A DNA stretch of 64,000 nucleotides, taken from the NCBI RefSeq assembly GCF_035046485.1, contig NC_085136.1:321746175-321810174 (forward strand). Direction: 5' to 3'. Position numbers and translations under genes: made by a program. This document shows, in pieces, positions 33,678 to 45,296 of this stretch. The notes below the pieces were generated by a model. The model saw only the letters and a program-made list of their open reading frames with translations, searched no databases and was not told where the DNA came from. How positions within the stretch are numbered: the first letter of the stretch is position 1; each line of letters opens with the position of its first letter. This DNA comes from Aedes albopictus (Eukaryota; Arthropoda; Insecta; Diptera; Culicidae).

Positions 33678-36205
33678 AACACTTCTCAGGAGAGAAGCCT
33701 GGGAGACTTCTCCTGGGGAGAAGCCTGGAAGACTTCTCCTGGGGAGAAGCCTGGCTGACTTCTCCTGGGGAGAAGCCTGGGAGACTTCTCCTGGGGACAA
33801 GCCTGGGAGACTTCTCCTGGGGAGAAGCCTGGGAGACTTCTCCTGGGGACAAGCCTGGGAGACTTCTCCTGGGGAGAAGCCTGGGAGACTTCTCCTGGGG
33901 AGAAGCCTGCAAGACTTCTCCTGGAGAGAAGCCTGGGAGACTTCTCCTGGAGAGAAGCCTGGGAGACTTCTCCTGGGGAGAAGCCTGCAAGACTTCTCCT
34001 GGAGAGAAGCCTGGGAGACTTCTCCTGAGGAGAAGCCTGGGCGACTTCTCCTGGGGAGAAGCCTGGGAGACTTCTCCTGGGGAGAAGCCTGGAAGATTTC
34101 TCCTGGGGAGAAGCCTGGGAGACTTCTCCTGGGGAGAAGCCTGGGAGACTTCTCCTGGGGAGAAGCCTGGGAGACTTCTCCTGGGGAGAAGCCTGGGAGA
34201 CTTCTCCTGGGGAGAAGCCTGGGAGACTTCTCCTGGGGAGAAGCCTGGGAGACTTCTCCTGGGGAGAAGCCTAGGAGACTTCTCCTGGGGAGAAGCCTGG
34301 GAGACTTCTCCTGGGGACAAGCCTGAGAGACTTCTCCTGGGGAGAAGCCTGGGAGACTTCTCCTGGGGAGAAGCCTGCAAGACTTCTCCTGGAGAGAAGC
34401 CTGGGAGACTTCTCCTGGGGAGAAGCCTAGGAGACTTCTCCTGGGGAGAAGCCTGGGAGACTTCTCCTGGGGAGAAGCCTGGGAGACTTCTCCTGGGGAG
34501 AAGCCTGGGAGACTTCTCCTGGGGAGAAGCCTGGGAGACTTCTCCTGGGGAGAAGCCTGGGAGACTTCTCCTGAGGAGAAGCCTGGGAGACTTCTCCTGG
34601 GGAGAAGCCTGGGAGACTTCTCCTGGGGAGAAGCCTGGGAGACTTCTCCTGGGGAGAAGCCTGGGAGACTTCTCCTGGGGAGAAGCCTGGGAGACTTCTC
34701 CTGGGGAGAAGCCTGGGAGACTTCTCCTGGGGAGAAGCCTGGGAGACTTCTCCTGGGGAGAAGCCTGGGAGACTTCTCCTGGGGAGAAGCCTGGGAGACT
34801 TCTCCTGGGGAGAAGCCTGGGAGACTTCTCCTGGGGAGAAGCCTGGGAGACTTCTCCTGGTGAGAAGCCTGGGAGACTTCTCCTGGTGAGAAGCCTGGGA
34901 GACTTCTCCTGGGGAGAAGCCTGGGAGACTTCTCCTGGGGAGATGCCTGGGAGACTTCTCCTGGGGAGAAGCCTGGGAGACTTCTCCTGGGGAGAAGCCT
35001 GGGAGACTTCTCCTGGGGAGAAGCCTGGGAGACTTCTCCTGGGGAGAAGCCTGGGAGACTTCTCCTGGGGAGAAGCCTGGGAGACTTCTCCTGGGGAGAA
35101 GCCTGGGAGACTTCTCCTGGGGAGAAGCCTGGGAGACTTCTCCTGGCGAGAAGCCTGGGAGACTTCTCCTGGGGAGAAGCCTGGGAGACTTCTCCTGGGG
35201 AGAAGCCTGCAAGACTTCTCCTGGAGAGAAGCCTGGGAGACTTCTCCTGGGGAGAAGCATGCAAGACTTCTCCTGGAGAGAAGCCTGGGAGACTTCTCCT
35301 GGGGAGAAGCCTGGGCGACTTCTCCTGGGGAGAAGCCTGGGCGACTTCTCCTGGGGAGAAGCCTGGGCGACTTCTCCTGGGGAGAAGCCTGGAAGATTTC
35401 TCCTGGGGAGAAGCCTGGGAGACTTCTCCTGGGGAGAAGCCTGGGAGACTTCTCCTGGGGAGAAGCCTAGGAGACTTCTCCTGGGGAGAAGCCTGGGAGA
35501 CTTCTCCTGGGGACAAGCCTGAGAGACTTCTCCTGGGGAGAAGCCTGGGAGACTTCTCCTGGGGAGAAGCCTGCAAGACTTCTCCTGGAGAGAAGCCTGG
35601 GAGACTTCTCCTGGGGAGAAGCCTAGGAGACTTCTCCTGGGGAGAAGCCTGGGAGACTTCTCCTGGGGAGAAGCCTGCAAGACTTCTCCTGGAGAGAAGC
35701 CTGGGAGACTTCTCCTGGGGAGAAGCCTGGGAGACTTCTCCTGGGGAGAAGCCTGCAAGACTTCTCCTGGAGAGAAGCCTGGGAGACTTCTCCTGGGGAG
35801 AAGCCTAGGAGACTTCTCCTGGGAGACTTCTCCTGAGGAGAAGCCTGGGAGACTTCTCATGAGGAGAAGCCTGGGAGACTTCTCCTGAGAAGAAGCCTGG
35901 GAGACTTCTCCTGAGGAGAAGCCTGGGAGACTTCTCCTGGGGAGAAGCCTGGGAGACTTCTCCTGGGGAGAAGCCTGGGAGACTTCTCCTGGGGAGAAGC
36001 CTGGGAGACTTCTCCTGGGGAGAAGCCTGGGAGACTTCTCCTGGGGAGAAGCCTGGGAGACTTCTCCTGGGGAGAAGCCTGGGAGACTTCTCCTGGGGAG
36101 AAGCCTGGGAGACTTCTCCTGGGGAGAAGCCTGGGAGACTTCTCCTGGGGAGAAGCCTGGGAGACTTCTCCTGGGGAGAAGCCTGGGAGACTTCTCCTGG
36201 GGAGA
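33678..36205. repeat. 26-bp hairpin minisatellite, variable block (about 97 units)
   Basis: The core is CTTCTCCTGGGGAGAAG, a 7-bp perfect stem with a 3-base loop, in each unit. Unit variants (GCAAGACTTCTCCTGGAGAG, GGAAGATTTC, GACAAGCCTGAGAGAC, CCTAGGAGAC) recur in the same order about 1.3 kb apart, so part of the array was duplicated. All frames lack stops, giving plus frames up to 606 codons and a minus frame of 653; these are array artefacts. Confidence 0.95.
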
Positions 36206-36985
36206 AGCCTGGAAGACTTCTCCTGTGGAGAAGCCTGGAAGACTTCTCCTGTGGAGAAGCCTGGAAGACTTCTCCTGTGGAGAAGCCTGGAAGACTTCTC
36301 CTGTGGAGAAGCCTGGAAGACTTCTCCTGTGGAGAAGCCTGGAAGACTTCTCCTGTGGAGAAGCCTGGAAGACTTCTCCTGTGGAGAAGCCTGGAAGACT
36401 TCTCCTGTGGAGAAGCCTGGAAGACTTCTCCTGTGGAGAAGCCTGGAAGACTTCTCCTGTGGAGAAGCCTGGAAGACTTCTCCTGTGGAGAAGCCTGGAA
36501 GACTTCTCCTGTGGAGAAGCCTGGAAGACTTCTCCTGTGGAGAAGCCTGGAAGACTTCTCCTGTGGAGAAGCCTGGAAGACTTCTCCTGTGGAGAAGCCT
36601 GGAAGACTTCTCCTGTGGAGAAGCCTGGAAGACTTCTCCTGTGGAGAAGCCTGGAAGACTTCTCCTGTGGAGAAGCCTGGAAGACTTCTCCTGTGGAGAA
36701 GCCTGGAAGACTTCTCCTGTGGAGAAGCCTGGAAGACTTCTCCTGTGGAGAAGCCTGGAAGACTTCTCCTGTGGAGAAGCCTGGAAGACTTCTCCTGTGG
36801 AGAAGCCTGGAAGACTTCTCCTGTGGAGAAGCCTGGAAGACTTCTCCTGTGGAGAAGCCTGGAAGACTTCTCCTGTGGAGAAGCCTGGAAGACTTCTCCT
36901 GTGGAGAAGCCTGGAAGACTTCTCCTGGAGAGAAGCCTGGGAGACTTCTCCTGGAGAGAAGCCTGAAGGACTTCTCCAGAGAGAA
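36206..36985. repeat. 26-bp hairpin minisatellite, homogeneous block (about 28 units)
   Basis: It is continuous with the preceding block, but the unit is fixed as GGAAGACTTCTCCTGTGGAG followed by AAGCCT, with almost no variation until about 36905. The last units decay into AGGCTTCTCCAGAG near 36960-37080. Confidence 0.95.
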
Positions 36986-37087
36986 GCTTAAAAGGTTTCT
37001 CCAGATTAATTTTTTTTTTGTTTTTATTAATGTGTATTTTAACTTAAATTCTCCAGATTAAAGCTTGAAAGGCTTCTCCAGAGAAAT

Positions 37088-37431
37088 TTCGATTCGATTT
37101 CGATTCGTTTTCGATTCGTTTTCGATTCGATTACGATTCGATTTCGATTCGATTTCGATTCGATTTTGATTCGATTTCGATTTGATTTCGATTCGATTTT
37201 GATTCGATTTCGATTCGATTTCGATTCGATTTCGATTCGATTTCGATTCGATTTCGATTCGATTTCGATTCGATTTCGATTCGATTTCGATTCGATTTCG
37301 ATTCGATTTCGATTCGATTTCGATTCGATTTCGATTCGATTTCGATTCGATTTCGATTCGATTTCGATTCGATTTCGATTCGATTTCGATTCGATTTCGA
37401 TTCGATTTCGATTCGATTTCGATTCGATTTC
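37088..37431. repeat. 11-bp tandem repeat (about 31 units)
   Basis: The unit is CGATTTCGATT, with GTTTTCGATTCG and TTTTGATTCG variants only at the left end (37095-37200). It lies 70-410 bp downstream of the 5' splice site at 37500 on the minus (transcribed) strand, where it reads as AATCGAAATCG repeats. Confidence 0.95.
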
Positions 37432-37500
37432 TCATAGGTGGCTGATACAAAAATGCTGATTCTGTTTTAGAAAAAAAAATCAAAATAAAAGTCTACTCAC

Positions 37501-37667
37501 CATTAAGACTAGGCTGCGAATACTGTACAAAGCCCTCGGAGATGTACCGGCTGCTCCGCAGGGTGGAGGAAGCTCGACTGCACCGGGGATCGCCCGGTTG
37601 CCGCTGGAAGTCGTCCTCGAACACATCGTCCTCGGCGTACATCGATGGCACATCGGTCCTGGCAGGT
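37501..37667 (-). CDS. Membrane-protein gene, cytoplasmic-tail exon
   Basis: The minus strand shows acceptor CACCCGTTGCAG (ending 37668), then 167 bp, then donor G|GTGAGT (37500). The first base (A) completes the CG left by the exon at 53702 (CGA, Arg). It has 55 whole codons starting PARTDVPSMYAEDDVFEDDF and ending YISEGFVQYSQPSLN, and leaves one G for the last exon. The tail is acidic, then Ser/Arg-rich, with Tyr residues in YISEGF and VQYSQP that could be regulatory; that is inference. Both neighbouring exons fit in phase, which is the main support. The family is not recognised. Confidence 0.8.
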
Positions 37668-37669
37668 CT

Positions 37670-39490
37670 GCAACGGGTGAGATAACGAGAGGCAACCAAT
37701 CAATGATGACTGCTGCTGCTGCTTGGGAATCGAGATGGAAGAAAGCAGAAATCTTATCCTTTTTCTTCTATCGCAGAGGGCGTATCAAATTTTGACCTCA
37801 GCGTGAGGGATGGGGCGATACGTGATATCTCTTTGGTTGGATGGTCGGTTGGATGGAAGTGAGACACCCACTGTTGGCCAAGTCGACCGAACTGGAAAAG
37901 CTGACGACCCTCATTAATGGAAAGCATGTCGGCTTTGGGTAGACTTCTTGCTGAGACAGAGGAAAAGAAAACTCAGCTGGAAAGAAACTTGAGACCGTTT
38001 CTATCACGTTTCGGAAATCTGGTGTAAGCCTGAGGTAGTTGGCTTGAGGCTCGACATGTAAATCTGTGATTTTCGTGAAAGAAGTTTTTTGTTCCAGTTC
38101 TATTTTCTTTGTTTTTTAGATCTTTTATACAATATTCGCAATTTAAGGGGTAATAAAACCACAATAAAACAACAATAAAACCTCTTTTGTTCCTGGAAGT
38201 AGACGCCATTAACAGGGATTAAAACTAAAACTTTGAGGTTAATTTCGGTTTAACAAAAATGACCATGACATCACCTAGACTTTTAAGGTTTTAAAATGGT
38301 TTTAATATAGCTTGAGGTTTCAGAAAAGTAAGATTAAAACCTTGTGTGCTACTTCTGATCAATTTACATATATTTTCAAAGTAAAGCATCTCATTTTGTC
38401 ACCGCTGACTTCTGGTCGCATGGAATGGAAATTCTCCAGAAAAAGTATAATCAGATAGAAGACAGAAGCAAATTGAACTTTGACACTTTGCAAATTAAGT
38501 ACTCGATACTCACTGGACGAAGTAAAGTTTTAGGTTTATGGAAAAAGGAAGCCTGGCCATAAACAGTGTTGGAAGTGATTAAATCTTCAGATTGTAAAAA
38601 GTTGTAAAAATAATTATTAAATATCCGGAGTAGAAGCTACCACCCTGAAAAGAAAAAAAAAATATCTTTCCATAGATTTTGAATTCAAGAATCGCCTCAA
38701 ATTGAATGGCTTCTGATATGAATAACACGATCCAATTATCTCCTTTCATCCGCTTAACTACGAGCTAAACTTCCTTTTTTCAATAGAAAAGATAAAACAC
38801 CTACAAAATGTTCCGTTCAGCCCTACATCCAACCAGTAATTGGCCTCTGCACCTCCCACCGAGTCAGTCAGGGTTCAATTTGCTACAAACTCTCCAAGTC
38901 CATTCAACACGCCTAATGGGATCCGGGATCCAAAATTTGACTGTTGAAATACTAAGCTCTCCATCTCTCCCACATATAGAAGACACCCGATGGAAAGTCC
39001 TCGTTCACGGAAAGAATAGAGAAATACACTCTGAATAGACCGGATCACTTCACCAGAAATCACCTTTTCTCGCATACCCAACCCACCCAACCACTGATAT
39101 CCCATTCATCCTTTCTAACCCCTCTAAATCCCGGAGAGGAAACGAAATCCTCTACGACGGTGTCCTTGCGTCCTAGTAGGAATCGAATCCCGGCCGTAAC
39201 GCTGCTCCTATCTTCCTCTAGTTTATTGACGGAGAAAAATGTAATTCTCTGTGTGCAGATTGGTGGTGTGTGTGTGTGTGGTGCTGGCAGAAGGCGATTC
39301 TATTCATGGTCCGAGAACAGATGCGAAGAAGGTGGGGAGGAGGGGCGTTGATTGGCATTGAAAAGAATGTTGAAATTATTGAAATTGGACGGTGTGAAAT
39401 TTGCATTCGGAAGCTGACTGTCAGGACGGAAGGCGGGCGAACGTGAATGTCATGATTGGTGGTGTTTCTGTGGATAAATTTCAAGTTACA
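37670..39490. other. Intronic sequence, no assigned feature
   Basis: No exon or transposon with clear ends is seen. A GATTCGATTCC-like tRNA T-arm fragment on the minus strand near 39180-39200 is too short to call. Confidence 0.35.
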
Positions 39491-39494
39491 GAAG

Positions 39495-40225
39495 AGTTCC
39501 AACGGGCAAGCTCAAAAGACTTCACCCTGAATGCTACCTCCCTGAAAGCTTTAAAAGACTTTCCTATGAAAGCTTGGAAAGGCTTCCCCTTGAATGCTTA
39601 GAAAGGTTTCTCCCTGGAAGCTAGGAAAGGTTTCCTCCTGGAAACTTGAGAAGGCTTTTTCGTGGAATCTTTATAAGATTTTCTTTTGGAAGCTTTATAA
39701 GGCTTCCTCTTGGTAGCTTTGAAAGCTTCCCCCCGGGGATGTTGCAGTCATCCAGGAAGCTTAAGAAGGCTTCCTCCTGGAAGCTTAAGGGGGTTGGCCT
39801 GTAAGCTTGAGAAGGCTTCCCCCTAAATGCTTGGAGAGGTTTTCTCCTGGAAGCTTGAGAAGGCTCTTGGAAGCTTTACAAGGCTTCCTCTTGGAAGCTT
39901 TGAGGCTTCCTTCTGGGAAGCTTGGGAAGGCTTCTTCCTGGAAACTTGGAGAGGCTTCCCCAGAGAAGCTTCCCCCAAAATGCTTCTCCCTGAAAGGTTC
40001 GAAAGGCTTCCCTCTGGAAGACTGGAAGGGCGTCCCCCTGAAAGCTTGGAAAGATTTCCCCTATTGGAAGCTTGAAAAGGCTTCCCCCTTGAAGTTTGGA
40101 AGGGCTTCTTCCTTAAAGATCAAATAGGTTTCACCTGAAGACTTCTTTAGATTTTCCTAACCTAACCTGGAATCTTTAGATCTTCACCCAGGAAGTTTGA
40201 AAACTTAAAAAGTCTCCTCTTAGAA
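39495..40225. repeat. Degenerate 23-bp hairpin minisatellite
   Basis: Units resemble GAAGGCTTCCTCCTGGAAGC (arms GCTTCC/GGAAGC around a 4-5 base loop). Sequence and length vary from unit to unit, so this is an old array. It resembles the 60.4 kb array in its GAAGGCTTC...GAAGCTT layout. Confidence 0.8.
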
Positions 40226-40689
40226 GGTTGGCCATATTTTGAGTTCCGAAAATTTGAATACGTGTACATTCATCGCTACTAGAACACTAGAAAGCTAATT
40301 TGTCTTTTGATTTACAAGTTTTCATATCTAATTGTCAGGGCCAATGACAAGCAACACGTTGGTGAACGATGTGTCATTCTATCGGGTTAGGCGGTTTGAC
40401 GAAACTTCACCCTAGCCGGCACATAAAACTAGTCCGGATTTCCGTCCGTAAAGTAGTCATAAGGTAATAAAGTTTTTTCGTTTTACTTGTAGCATAATAA
40501 CCATGGAATTCTCTCAGAGAGCTCATGAGATGAATACATATTTTAGGGCCGAATGCTACAAGAATCCATAGCACAGTAAAACCTCAATTAATATACTAAA
40601 GCAGTTCCCAACTAGCTATCCCAATCCCAAGTAAAGCATTTCGCTCATACTATGTTTTTGCAAATTTCCCCCGGAGAGGGGAAGGGAGG

Positions 40690-41260
40690 GGGGGTTGTTG
40701 GTTGGAGAGTTTTCTGTGGCTTTTCATAGCGTTTCAGTGGATTTAAAGGGGTTCATAGGGCTTCAGAGGGGCTCAGATGGCTTCAGAACAGTCAATGAGA
40801 AGTCTACAGTGAACTCAGAGGGGTTTCGAGAAGTTTCATGGCGTTTCAGTAGATTTTAAGAGGTACAGCTGACTTCAGAGCGATCCAGAGGGATTCAGTA
40901 CAGTTCAAAAGACTTCTGCAGTGATCTCATGAGAGGCTTTCGAGGGCTTTCAATAAACTTCAGGATGTTTCAGTAAAGTTTAAGCTTTAAGAGAAGTCTA
41001 CGGGAGCTTTATGAGGGGTTTCTTGGGCGGGTGTTGAGGAGTTTCAGTATATTTCAGAGGGTGGGTGTTCATGGGGTTTCAGGGCGCTTCGGTAGAGTTT
41101 AACCCTTTTTGTGCATTAGGGTCATGTTTGACCCAAACCGTGTACTACGTCAGCGAGCTATTTCCAACGTGAGGCATCGGGAAACACATCAGGGGTTTTA
41201 GGGTGATTTCAAGGCGTTTTAAGGAATTTCAGGAGTTTCAGCAGAGTGTATCCAGAAGTC
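40690..41260. repeat. Degenerate GTTTCAG-type repeat
   Basis: Phrases such as GGCTTCAGAGGGG, GGTTTCGAGAAGTTTCA and GTTTCAGTAGA recur irregularly every 20-30 bases. The same phrases appear at 46.8-46.97 and 50.74-51.54 kb. This looks like a very old tandem array. Confidence 0.5.
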
Positions 41261-41279
41261 TAAATCGAAGTTGTTCAGA

Positions 41280-42130
41280 TGAACTTTTCCTGGAAGTGTC
41301 CACACCTCTCTAAAACGAAATGTTCAAACATTCTTTGAAAAGCAATCAGAAGTCTCTTCTTTTATTCAGATCACACCACCACTTTCAGAAAAGCCAACAA
41401 GCTACTACCAAAAGCAGATTCAATTTCCGAAGTTTGTTTGAAGTGTAGATTTTGGCCAGGCGCAGACAGTCTCCCCACCCCTACAAGTCTACGTCAAGGT
41501 CTACGTAGTTTACGGACAGAAAACCGTTCTGACATGTCTTCCATCTTAACTACTATGTTCTGTGAGCACTTCCACAGTTTCTGAACTTCTGTTCCTCTAT
41601 TTTTAGGTTTTCGAGAATCTTTCTCTGGAGGCTTCAAGAAACGTGATCTGGAGGTCTCCAGAAGACTTTTATGAAGATTAATAAAAAATCTCTCCTGGAA
41701 CTCCGCAAACATAGGTTCCGGAGGCTCAAAAAGCTTATCTTATCCCAGAGCCCTCTAGAAACACCCTCTGGAGATTTCCAGATGCTTTCAGGTAATCATG
41801 GGATTCTGAGAATCTCTTTGAGAGGTTTTTGATAGCATAAAAAAGACCTTTAGAAGAGGCTTCTGTGGAACTCTAAATGTGGCTTGCATGAACTTCCAGG
41901 TGTTGTTCTGAAGATCTCAAGGAGAGGCATCCGAAGGCCTCCTTTCTTATTTATTTATTTTTTTATTTATTTATTTCTCATATAATGAAGTAGCGTAAGG
42001 AATAACCTTTTTAAATGCTACAATCGTTGAATTCACGGAATCAAAATTACAAAGAGGTTTTTTTTCACATCTCCAGAAGATGCTGTTAAGACCTCCAGAA
42101 GAGACATCTGGACAATCCCAGATGATGATT
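41280..42130. repeat. Degenerate hairpin minisatellite, left part
   Basis: Phrases like CTCCAGAAGAGACATCTGGA and CCTCTGGAGATTTCCAGA recur, with arms of the same type as the 51.8 kb array. A TTTA microsatellite lies at about 41946-41977. Confidence 0.6.
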
Positions 42131-43015
42131 TGCTGTCCTGATGATTCTGGGTTCAGGACCGTAACTTGTTACCGACAAACCGGAAACAATGGTAACCACT
42201 GAGGAAGAGACAGATACAGTTTAGGATTTTAACCGTCACAGTAGATACTCAAGCACCAACTAACCCCTCCCTCTCCACTCCTTCAAAACATACACATTAT
42301 TAAAATTTGTTATCACTATTGCGTCACACATACGGCTAGAATGGTAGAGAGAGATGAGAGAGAGAGATTGAGTAGGAAGATTAAGAGCTGAAGAAGTAAC
42401 GAAATACGCATGTGAGGATCGCCGGTTTGCGGGATTGAGGAGCCAAGCAGAAAGTATAGGACTGTACAGACAAACAGTCACGTTTTTCGAGGCCGTCGAA
42501 GCCCCTGTTTGAGAAACCTCTGTGTTCGAGAGGAGACCCCCGACGGAGACTGCAACAAACAAGAGTGCCAGCGTTTTAACCCGTAGCAGATCAACGAGGT
42601 TTAGCAAAAATCGATTGCGTGTTTGACGTTGTCCTCAGGTGTGTGTCTGCCATTGTTCCGTTCAGTGGGCTGTGAGTCTTCCTGAGCAGATATCTGCCGA
42701 CCCTGAGAGGGTATACCTAAGAGCTAGCCAGTTCTTACAAACTGGGCTTGGCACATGTCCAGAATGAATTCCTGAACCCCTATTTCAGAAATGATATCTG
42801 TACCCAAGCAACACACATGGTTACAAAACAGTGACGGCAGCGCAGGTAAGGGTTGCGCAGTAAGTCTCAGTGACTTCTATGCAACCCTTACATGCGCTGC
42901 CGTAACAGTTTTGTAACTATGTGTGTTGCTTGGGAAGTTCTTCTTTCAGGCATCATATGTCTACATGGACAGATCCTGCTTATCATCTTAGTGGTCTATG
43001 ACTATTTCAACAGTT
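42131..43015. other. Unassigned stretch containing a MITE
   Basis: GA-rich microsatellite-like sequence lies at 42345-42370. A 115-codon minus frame at 42260-42607 shows no domain. The only clear structure is the hairpin MITE at 42803-42934. Confidence 0.4.
42803..42934. mobile_element. Palindromic MITE, CCCAAGCAACACACAT ends
   Basis: 132 bp that folds almost end to end: CCCAAGCAACACACATGG at the left, and ATGTGTGTTGCTTGGG at the right. The loop is near AGTCTCAGTGACTT. No target duplication was found. Confidence 0.8.
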
Positions 43016-43790
43016 TATGTACATATGTTTCTCTCTCCTGAGATATTCCAGAAACCTTTTATGGAGGTATCGAAACATTATTGCTGAAGGTCTTTCGAGA
43101 AGAAGATTCTTCTGGAGATAATTAAAAATCTTCTCTGGAAGACCTCACAAGCGTTTTTGGAGTGTCCTAAAAGCTATATCTGGAGGTTACCTGAAGCCTT
43201 TTCTACATATCTTTAGAAGAACCTTCTGGAACTTTGTCGAAGGCTGTAGGATAGGATTTAAGTAACATCTTTTACAAAATTTAGATAACCTACAGAAGAT
43301 ACTTCAGCAGAGCTCCAGGAGAGACATCTGATGATGTGAGAAGAACCTTCTGGTGATATATAAAAAAGGACTTTCAGAAAGTTATATTGAGCATCTTGAG
43401 AAGAGACTTCTAGGAATTTCCATAACAGGATACTGGAAACTTTCACATGAGGCTGCTATAAACTTCCAGATAAGACTCATAGAAGAGGCTTCTAGACACT
43501 TGCAGTAGGGGCTGCTGAAACCTCCAGAAAAGGCTTCGGGATATATCCGAGGCTTCCAGAAGAAACTTATATATAGAAGAAACCTCAGAATTCTTCCACA
43601 AAAGGCTTCTGGACACTTCCAGATAAGCCTTTAGACTTAGGCTATAGAGGCTTCCGCATACTTCCAGGAAGTTTCTGGGCACTTAAAGATAACATTCCTA
43701 AACACTTCTAGAACAGGCTTATTGAGACTGTACGATTACAGAAGAGGCTTCTGGACACTTCCCCAAGAGACTTCTGGGACAGATTTAATT
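43016..43790. repeat. Degenerate hairpin minisatellite, right part
   Basis: Irregular units such as GGCTTCTGGACACTTCCAGA and AGACTTCTGGG recur. This is clearly a decayed version of the 23-bp CTTCTGGA...TCCAGAAG unit. Confidence 0.65.
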
Positions 43791-44054
43791 TGAAAACAAG
43801 AACAAATCCCACTGTGGAACTGGGAATAATACCACCCGATATCCCAAGTAACATTTTAATGGCCAATTGGACATGTAGAGGTATTAACTAGAGGTGGGCA
43901 AAACGGCTCACTGCAGTGATCGGATCCGAATCGGATCCATCACATTAGTGAACCGGATCTTTTGAGCAGATCAGCGGCTCATTTATGGAATTAATGACCA
44001 AGCTTCACCGAACCAAATGGGGTTGCTTGCTTCCAGTTTATTCTCTCAAGGGGA

Positions 44055-44225
44055 CCCCACACGAGCATCAATACTTCATTAATATCACTACTTCTTGACA
44101 AAATTTCCATCAAACCTTGAGCTTAATCGAAAGATTTTCCAATAATACATAGGGGTAACCAAGAGCTTGACGAAAATTCCAACAAAAAGTATCGATATTG
44201 ATGAAGTATTGATCCTCGTGTGGGG
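44055..44225. repeat. Nested palindrome 1
   Basis: CCCCACACGAGCATCAATAC faces GTATTGATCCTCGTGTGGGG. The arms are about 35-40 bp. Likely a MITE inside the hAT-like element. Confidence 0.75.
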
Positions 44226-44535
44226 CCCGCTTCACACACAAGCGGCACTCATTCTCTTGATCTTCCCGACCCGCATTATCTCTCTTATCTGGATACTGCT
44301 GAAGAACCGAACGAAAGAAGTGATAATGTGTGAGTTCGTGTTCGAGTTCGGGTTGTTCGGATCAGATCTATCAGGACTGTCGGTACTGCTCTCCCGCTTG
44401 AGCTGAGAGCGATAGATCGTGTGCGTTGTTTGCGGCAGCACGGCCAGGGGGAGGGAACTGGACCAACGCTGCTGTTGGTTGTGTGTGCTTGGCGCGTTTC
44501 GTAGTGCTGCTGTGTTTTGGAAAGGGGCCGGATCA

Positions 44536-44729
44536 CAACGTCCGAGGCCATACTGTCCCGGACGTTAAGTCGCGTTTTTTTTTGCGATGTAACGTCCAAA
44601 AGTTTAGGTGCGCCATAATATCCTATGTGCCTTCTTACCTTGGACTTCGTGGCATACTTGCATGTTTGGACGTTATGCCCCGAAAAAATGCGCCATAAAG
44701 CCCTGGGACATTATGGCCTCGGACGTTAT
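44536..44729. repeat. Nested palindrome 2
   Basis: AACGTCCGAGGCCATACTGT faces GACATTATGGCCTCGGACGTTAT. The arms are about 25 bp, with related inner copies (GGACGTTAAGTCGCG and TGCGCCATAA). MITE-like. Confidence 0.7.
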
Positions 44730-44826
44730 GATACTGCGCCTGACCCACAGCAAAACAAAGAGAATCTATCGGTTCTTTTAGGCTCTTCCTCACAGAATCA
44801 TGTAAACTGCACGCAGAACTCGATGT

Positions 44827-45000
44827 ACACAGCGCAACGATTAACTTTCACGCAGCGACCGAAAAGACAAAAGAATTTTCACGCAGATTTGTGTAACACC
44901 GGATCAACACAAAAAATGTGCTGATCCGGTGTTACACAAATCTGCGTGAAAATTCTTTTGTCTTTTTGCTCGCTGCGTGAAAGTTACTCGTGCGCTGTGT
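44827..45000. repeat. Nested long hairpin
   Basis: Arms of about 80 bp are nearly perfect reverse complements around ACACAAAAAATG at 44907-44918. Terminal ACACAGCGC faces GCGCTGTGT. This is the tightest hairpin in the window. Confidence 0.85.
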
Positions 45001-45296
45001 TGTTTCATTTAAGGGTGTGGTGACCCGGCTCTCTCTGTAAAAGATCCACGGTTCACTCACTCACTTTACTGATACGATTCTTTTGAACGGATCCGGATCT
45101 GATTGCCCATCTCTAGTATTAACAAACGTTATTACATCTCATACTGCCGTTCTTCGTCCAATTGTCTCATGTTATATGAGAATCCCGTATAACATAGGAC
45201 AAATATGCGTAGAACGGCAGCATAGCTTTTATTTTATTTTCAGCAGGTTTTGACAATCTCTTCTAGTCGTCTAATCACCTCAAAACTATTACTTGG

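Larger units (their letters stand above)
5321..37500 (-). other. Intron, about 32.2 kb
   Basis: It runs from donor GTGAGT (37500 downward) to acceptor TTGCAG (ending at 5321). Splicing across it joins phase-1 ends exactly. It holds five tandem arrays totalling about 9 kb, and most of the transposons in the window. Confidence 0.7.
43889..45115. mobile_element. hAT-like element, mosaic with nested palindromes
   Basis: The ends TAGAGGTGGGCAA and (minus) TAGAGATGGGCAA are inverted, and GTATTAAC lies on both sides (43881-43888 and 45116-45123), an 8-bp duplication as for hAT. CGGATCCGRATC motifs lie at both subtermini. Inside are three palindromic blocks (44055-44225, 44536-44729 and 44827-45000). 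No transposase frame remains. Confidence 0.85.
43853..45296. mobile_element. CCCAAGTAACA-family element carrying a nested hAT
   Basis: The left end is CCCAAGTAACATTTTAATGG, and the right end reads CCAAGTAATAG on the minus strand. Only about 220 bp belongs to this element; the rest is the hAT-like insertion at 43889-45115. No target duplication was seen. Confidence 0.55.

Noticed and set aside
33550..37061. Frames of up to 653 codons across the 26-bp array
   Set aside because: A 26-residue pseudo-repeat cycling through three frames of one unit; open on both strands; no independent coding evidence.
37166..37459. 97-codon frame and its minus-strand 141-codon counterpart
   Set aside because: Generated by the 11-bp repeat (stop-free in these frames).
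37480..37703. Two other minus-strand frames over the exon at 37501-37667
   Set aside because: Only the frame starting PARTDVPSMY fits the splice phases of both neighbouring exons.
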